DNA of 8,426 bases from an uncultured Capnocytophaga sp. GTDB taxonomy: Bacteria > Bacteroidota > Bacteroidia > Flavobacteriales > Flavobacteriaceae. The notes below the pieces were generated by a model. The model had not been told where the DNA came from and ran no database searches. It saw only the letters and a program-made list of their open reading frames with translations. The DNA is taken from the NCBI GenBank assembly GCA_915070235.1, contig CAJZFM010000081.1, positions 1 through 8,426 of the forward strand. The letters run 5' to 3'. This document shows, piece after piece, positions 6,263 through 8,426 of the stretch; within the stretch, counting starts at the first letter, position 1; every line of letters starts with the position of its first letter. The translations under genes were made by a program, and so were the position numbers.

Positions 6263-7325
6263 TCTGCACTATTTTATCGTTAGTGGTTAGTCCCTTGGTA
6301 ACTTCTGTGTATTTACCATCAGAAATTCCCAGTTCTATATACTTTTTCTCCAATGTTGCGCCATTTTTCACCCACACATAGGTAGAATCGTTCTTATAAC
6401 CAATATATTTTTCCTCAATAGAAGGTACATTCTTCTTGCTACTAAGAACAATTTCGGCGGTTGCTGAATAGCCTGAACGAATCACAGGCATCTGTGCATT
6501 TACAGGAAATTCGGCCTCCAAGGTGTATTTCATGATTCCATTCTCCAAGGTACCTTTGGAGGATATTTTAGTGATTTTAGCCGTTGCCTTGAGGTCTTTG
6601 TAAGCATTGAAAGCCAAAGAGATACTATCGCCTAAGTGTATATTCTCTAAGTACTGTTCGGCCAGCTGGGTACGGAAAACAAACTCGCCCATCTTGGCCA
6701 AGATAGCCACGGTAATTCCCGAATTGAGGGTGTTACGCTCAATCACTGAAGCCCCTTCCTGCAAGGGTAGATCTATAACCGTACCTGAAATACTGGATTT
6801 TACGATATTGGAAGTCTCTTTTTTGCCGATCACCTTGCCTGTTTTCTGGATTGCTAATTGGTTCTGAGCCGATAGGAGTTGTTCCTTGGCGGTACCGTAT
6901 TCTCTTTCAGCGGTTTCCATATTAGCCTTGGAAATAGTCTGTGCCTCATAGAGTTTCTTAGAGCGCTCATAGGAGAGCTTGGCCGCATCAAAGTTTATCT
7001 GAGCCATTTTGACATTATTCTCCAAGCGTTCCAGCTCTAAGGTACTAGGTACAAGGCTGATAGAGGCCACTGGAGACCCCTCTTGCACTACATCGCCTAT
7101 CTTGACAAAGATTTTGTCCAAGACCCCTGAGAGCTGCGACTTGAGTTCTATTTCCTTGACAGGATACACATTGCCAGGGATATAGATTTCCTCCCTTATA
7201 TCTCTGTTGGTGATACTTACAGAAGGCATTTCCACTTGTACTTTAGAGTTGTTGAGCCAAAAGAAGGCTACCACTCCCACGAGCACTATGGCTAAGAAGA
7301 TAAAGAGTTTTTTCTTTCTTTTCAT
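6246..7325 (-). CDS. HlyD/MacA-type periplasmic adaptor (membrane fusion) protein
   Basis: A 359-residue adaptor that would link an inner-membrane ABC transporter to a TolC-type outer-membrane channel. Residues 1-6 are basic and 7-25 form one transmembrane anchor. The lipoyl-like barrel-sandwich domain is split: its first half lies at about 57-92 (LKSQLSGVLDKIFVKIGD) and its second at about 174-196 (IVKSSISGTVIDLPLQEG). Between them, residues about 96-160 form an alpha-helical coiled-coil hairpin carrying R121, L125 and S132, spaced as in the RLS motif for TolC-tip docking. A beta-barrel and membrane-proximal domain follow to the C-terminus. The frame ends within the ABC ATPase gene (17-bp overlap). 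The gap to the upstream VWA gene is 95 bp with no convincing -7 box, so read-through from upstream is possible. Neither permease nor outer-membrane channel is in the window. Confidence 0.93.
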   Translation of the reverse strand: MKRKKKLFIFLAIVLVGVVAFFWLNNSKVQVEMPSVSITNRDIREEIYIPGNVYPVKEIELKSQLSGVLDKIFVKIGDVVQEGSPVASISLVPSTLELERLENNVKMAQINFDAAKLSYERSKKLYEAQTISKANMETAEREYGTAKEQLLSAQNQLAIQKTGKVIGKKETSNIVKSSISGTVIDLPLQEGASVIERNTLNSGITVAILAKMGEFVFRTQLAEQYLENIHLGDSISLAFNAYKDLKATAKITKISSKGTLENGIMKYTLEAEFPVNAQMPVIRSGYSATAEIVLSSKKNVPSIEEKYIGYKNDSTYVWVKNGATLEKKYIELGISDGKYTEVTKGLTTNDKIVQNDSAQ

Positions 7326-7381
7326 TACAATTAGTTTTGAAGTTTTAGTATTATAAAATCTAAGGACTATAGGGTTTTCGC

Positions 7382-7423
7382 CTAACTACTGACCTATGAT
7401 TACTGACTGCTAACCACTGACTA
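7382..7423. repeat. Three imperfect 14-bp tandem units at the 3' end of the VWA gene
   Basis: Units at 7382-7395, 7396-7409 and 7410-7423 share the core ACTGAC at exact 14-bp spacing (7388, 7402, 7416). The first and third share 11 of 12 bases of CTAACTACTGAC. The array covers the stop codon of the VWA gene (7421-7423) and part of the gap before the adaptor gene. There are too few units for CRISPR and no spacers. No function is evident. Confidence 0.65.
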
Positions 7424-8426
7424 CTGCTTTTCCCCGAAAAGGTTCAGTGCTCTTACCCAAGAAGTTTTCTTGTAGGAGATAAATACATCAATCACCAATA
7501 GCACAAAGGCAATGGCTAAGAACCACTGGAATTGGTCTTTGTAATCGGAAAATACCTGAGACTCATATTCGTTTTTCTCTATATTATCCAAGGCCTTTTT
7601 TATATTATCCAACACCTCACGCGTATTGGTACCATCAAAATACTTACCCGATGCCCCTCGTGCTATTTCCTCCAAAAGGGGTTGATTGAGCTTGGTAATC
7701 ACCACTTGTCCATCTTTGTCTCTTTTGGGGAGGGTTTGCCCGTTTTCTGTGATAGGAATAGTACCTCCTTGGGCAGTTCCCAGTCCAATGGTAAAGATAC
7801 GGATTCCCCTATCATTGACCTCTTGGAGCAAGTCCCCTACCCCCTGCTCATGGTCTTCCCCATCGGAGAGGATAACAAGGATTTTAGAGGCTTGTCCCGA
7901 GTCCTGAAAGTAATCCATGGCCGTCTGTATAGCCTCTCTTATGGCCGTACCCTGAGAGGAGAGCATATTGGTATTAATCCCTTCAAGGAATATCTTGGCC
8001 GCCGAGTAGTCCGAGGTCAGTGGTAGCTGCGGGTAAGCCTGTGCGGCATAGGGTACAAAGGCAATCCTATCCCCATGCAATTGTTCTATGACTTGGGAGA
8101 TAATGTGCTTGGCCTTCTCTATACGATTGGGCTTTACATCTTCGGCCAGCATACTCTTGGAGACGTCAATGGCAAAGACAATATCCACTCCTTCGCGCTT
8201 TACGGTCTCCAGCTTTGTCCCTACTTTGGGATTTACCAAACCTATAACGATAAAGGAGAATACAAGGATAAAGAAAACAAACTTCACCCAAGGCTTGAAA
8301 TAAGAGGTTTCCGAAGCCAAACGTGAGAAAGTTGTTTTCTCTGCAAATCGCTTCACCGCCCTTGCCCTCCATAGCTGTACCCCTACATAGAGCAAGGTAA
8401 AAATTGGGAGCAAGAGCAATAGGTAA
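7421..8426 (-). CDS. VWA-domain membrane protein, BatB-like (5' end beyond the window)
   Basis: A von Willebrand factor A protein of the Bacteroidota aerotolerance (Bat) group, anchored in the inner membrane. The frame stays open to the right edge; the nearest start-like codon (TTG at 8419) follows in-frame Tyr-Leu codons, so the real start lies outside. Counting from that TTG, residues 1-14 are part of a first membrane segment and 45-63 a second. The VWA domain from about 78 has MIDAS residues DVSKS (85-89), Thr158 and Asp186 (SDGED). A C-terminal membrane segment spans about 299-316. DVSKSMLAEDVKPNRIEKAK, the AYPQLPLTSDYSAAKIF block and the ending ALNLFGEKQ fit BatB better than BatA; the subgroup call is less certain than the family. 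Bat operons usually continue with a TPR gene (batC) and batD, but here a transporter adaptor follows. Bat proteins are linked to stress or aerotolerance in some species; the mechanism is unsettled. Confidence 0.88.
   Translation of the reverse strand, partial: YLLLLLPIFTLLYVGVQLWRARAVKRFAEKTTFSRLASETSYFKPWVKFVFFILVFSFIVIGLVNPKVGTKLETVKREGVDIVFAIDVSKSMLAEDVKPNRIEKAKHIISQVIEQLHGDRIAFVPYAAQAYPQLPLTSDYSAAKIFLEGINTNMLSSQGTAIREAIQTAMDYFQDSGQASKILVILSDGEDHEQGVGDLLQEVNDRGIRIFTIGLGTAQGGTIPITENGQTLPKRDKDGQVVITKLNQPLLEEIARGASGKYFDGTNTREVLDNIKKALDNIEKNEYESQVFSDYKDQFQWFLAIAFVLLVIDVFISYKKTSWVRALNLFGEKQ

Noticed and set aside
7382..7423. Short regular repeats considered as a CRISPR array
   Set aside because: Units are 14 bp, imperfect, contiguous without spacers, only three in number and overlap a stop codon.
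7532..8026. A 164-codon plus-strand frame inside the VWA gene
   Set aside because: It is antisense to the VWA domain with its intact metal site and resembles no known protein.

Overview
The window reads as chromosomal DNA from a Bacteroidota bacterium, most likely Flavobacteriia; a Capnocytophaga-like genus is possible, but that is a low-confidence guess. The evidence is Rho with a long insertion behind its N-terminal domain, a DUF4293 membrane protein beside rho, a Bat-type VWA protein, -7 boxes of the form TATCTTTG (Bacteroidota consensus TAnnTTTG), and no clear Shine-Dalgarno sequences before the starts. All genes except the DUF4293 gene are on the minus strand.

Layout, left to right. Positions 1-1780 hold rho (minus), whose C-terminus runs off the left edge. 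Positions 1781-2023 are a divergent promoter region with two TATCTTTG boxes 47 bp apart and a hairpin in the rho leader. Positions 2024-2395 encode the DUF4293 four-helix membrane protein (plus). Positions 2396-2524 carry two strong terminator hairpins between convergent genes, the second usable in both directions. Positions 2525-4941 hold two tandem genes for secreted papain-fold (C1) cysteine peptidases, about 75% identical. Adenine phosphoribosyltransferase (apt) lies only 2 bp upstream of the first peptidase. A TATCTTTG box just upstream of apt suggests one transcription unit, apt-peptidase-peptidase, ending at the bidirectional terminator. Positions 5526-5605 form a dense set of direct and inverted repeats. 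Positions 5603-7325 encode a MacB/LolD-type ABC ATPase and a HlyD/MacA-type periplasmic adaptor with overlapping reading frames. Positions 7382-7423 carry a short 14-bp-period repeat, and 7421-8426 is a VWA-domain BatB-like protein cut by the right edge.

The genes fall into four functional groups: transcription termination (rho), purine salvage (apt) with co-transcribed exported peptidases, a two-gene part of a tripartite efflux or lipoprotein-handling transporter whose FtsX-like permease is absent from the window, and the end of a Bat locus. I see no phage, insertion sequence, CRISPR array, tRNA, rRNA or defence system. Most of the content is ordinary core genome. The points worth a second look are the disordered Rho insertion, the peptidase tandem fused to the apt operon, and the structured repeats at the 3' ends of two genes.
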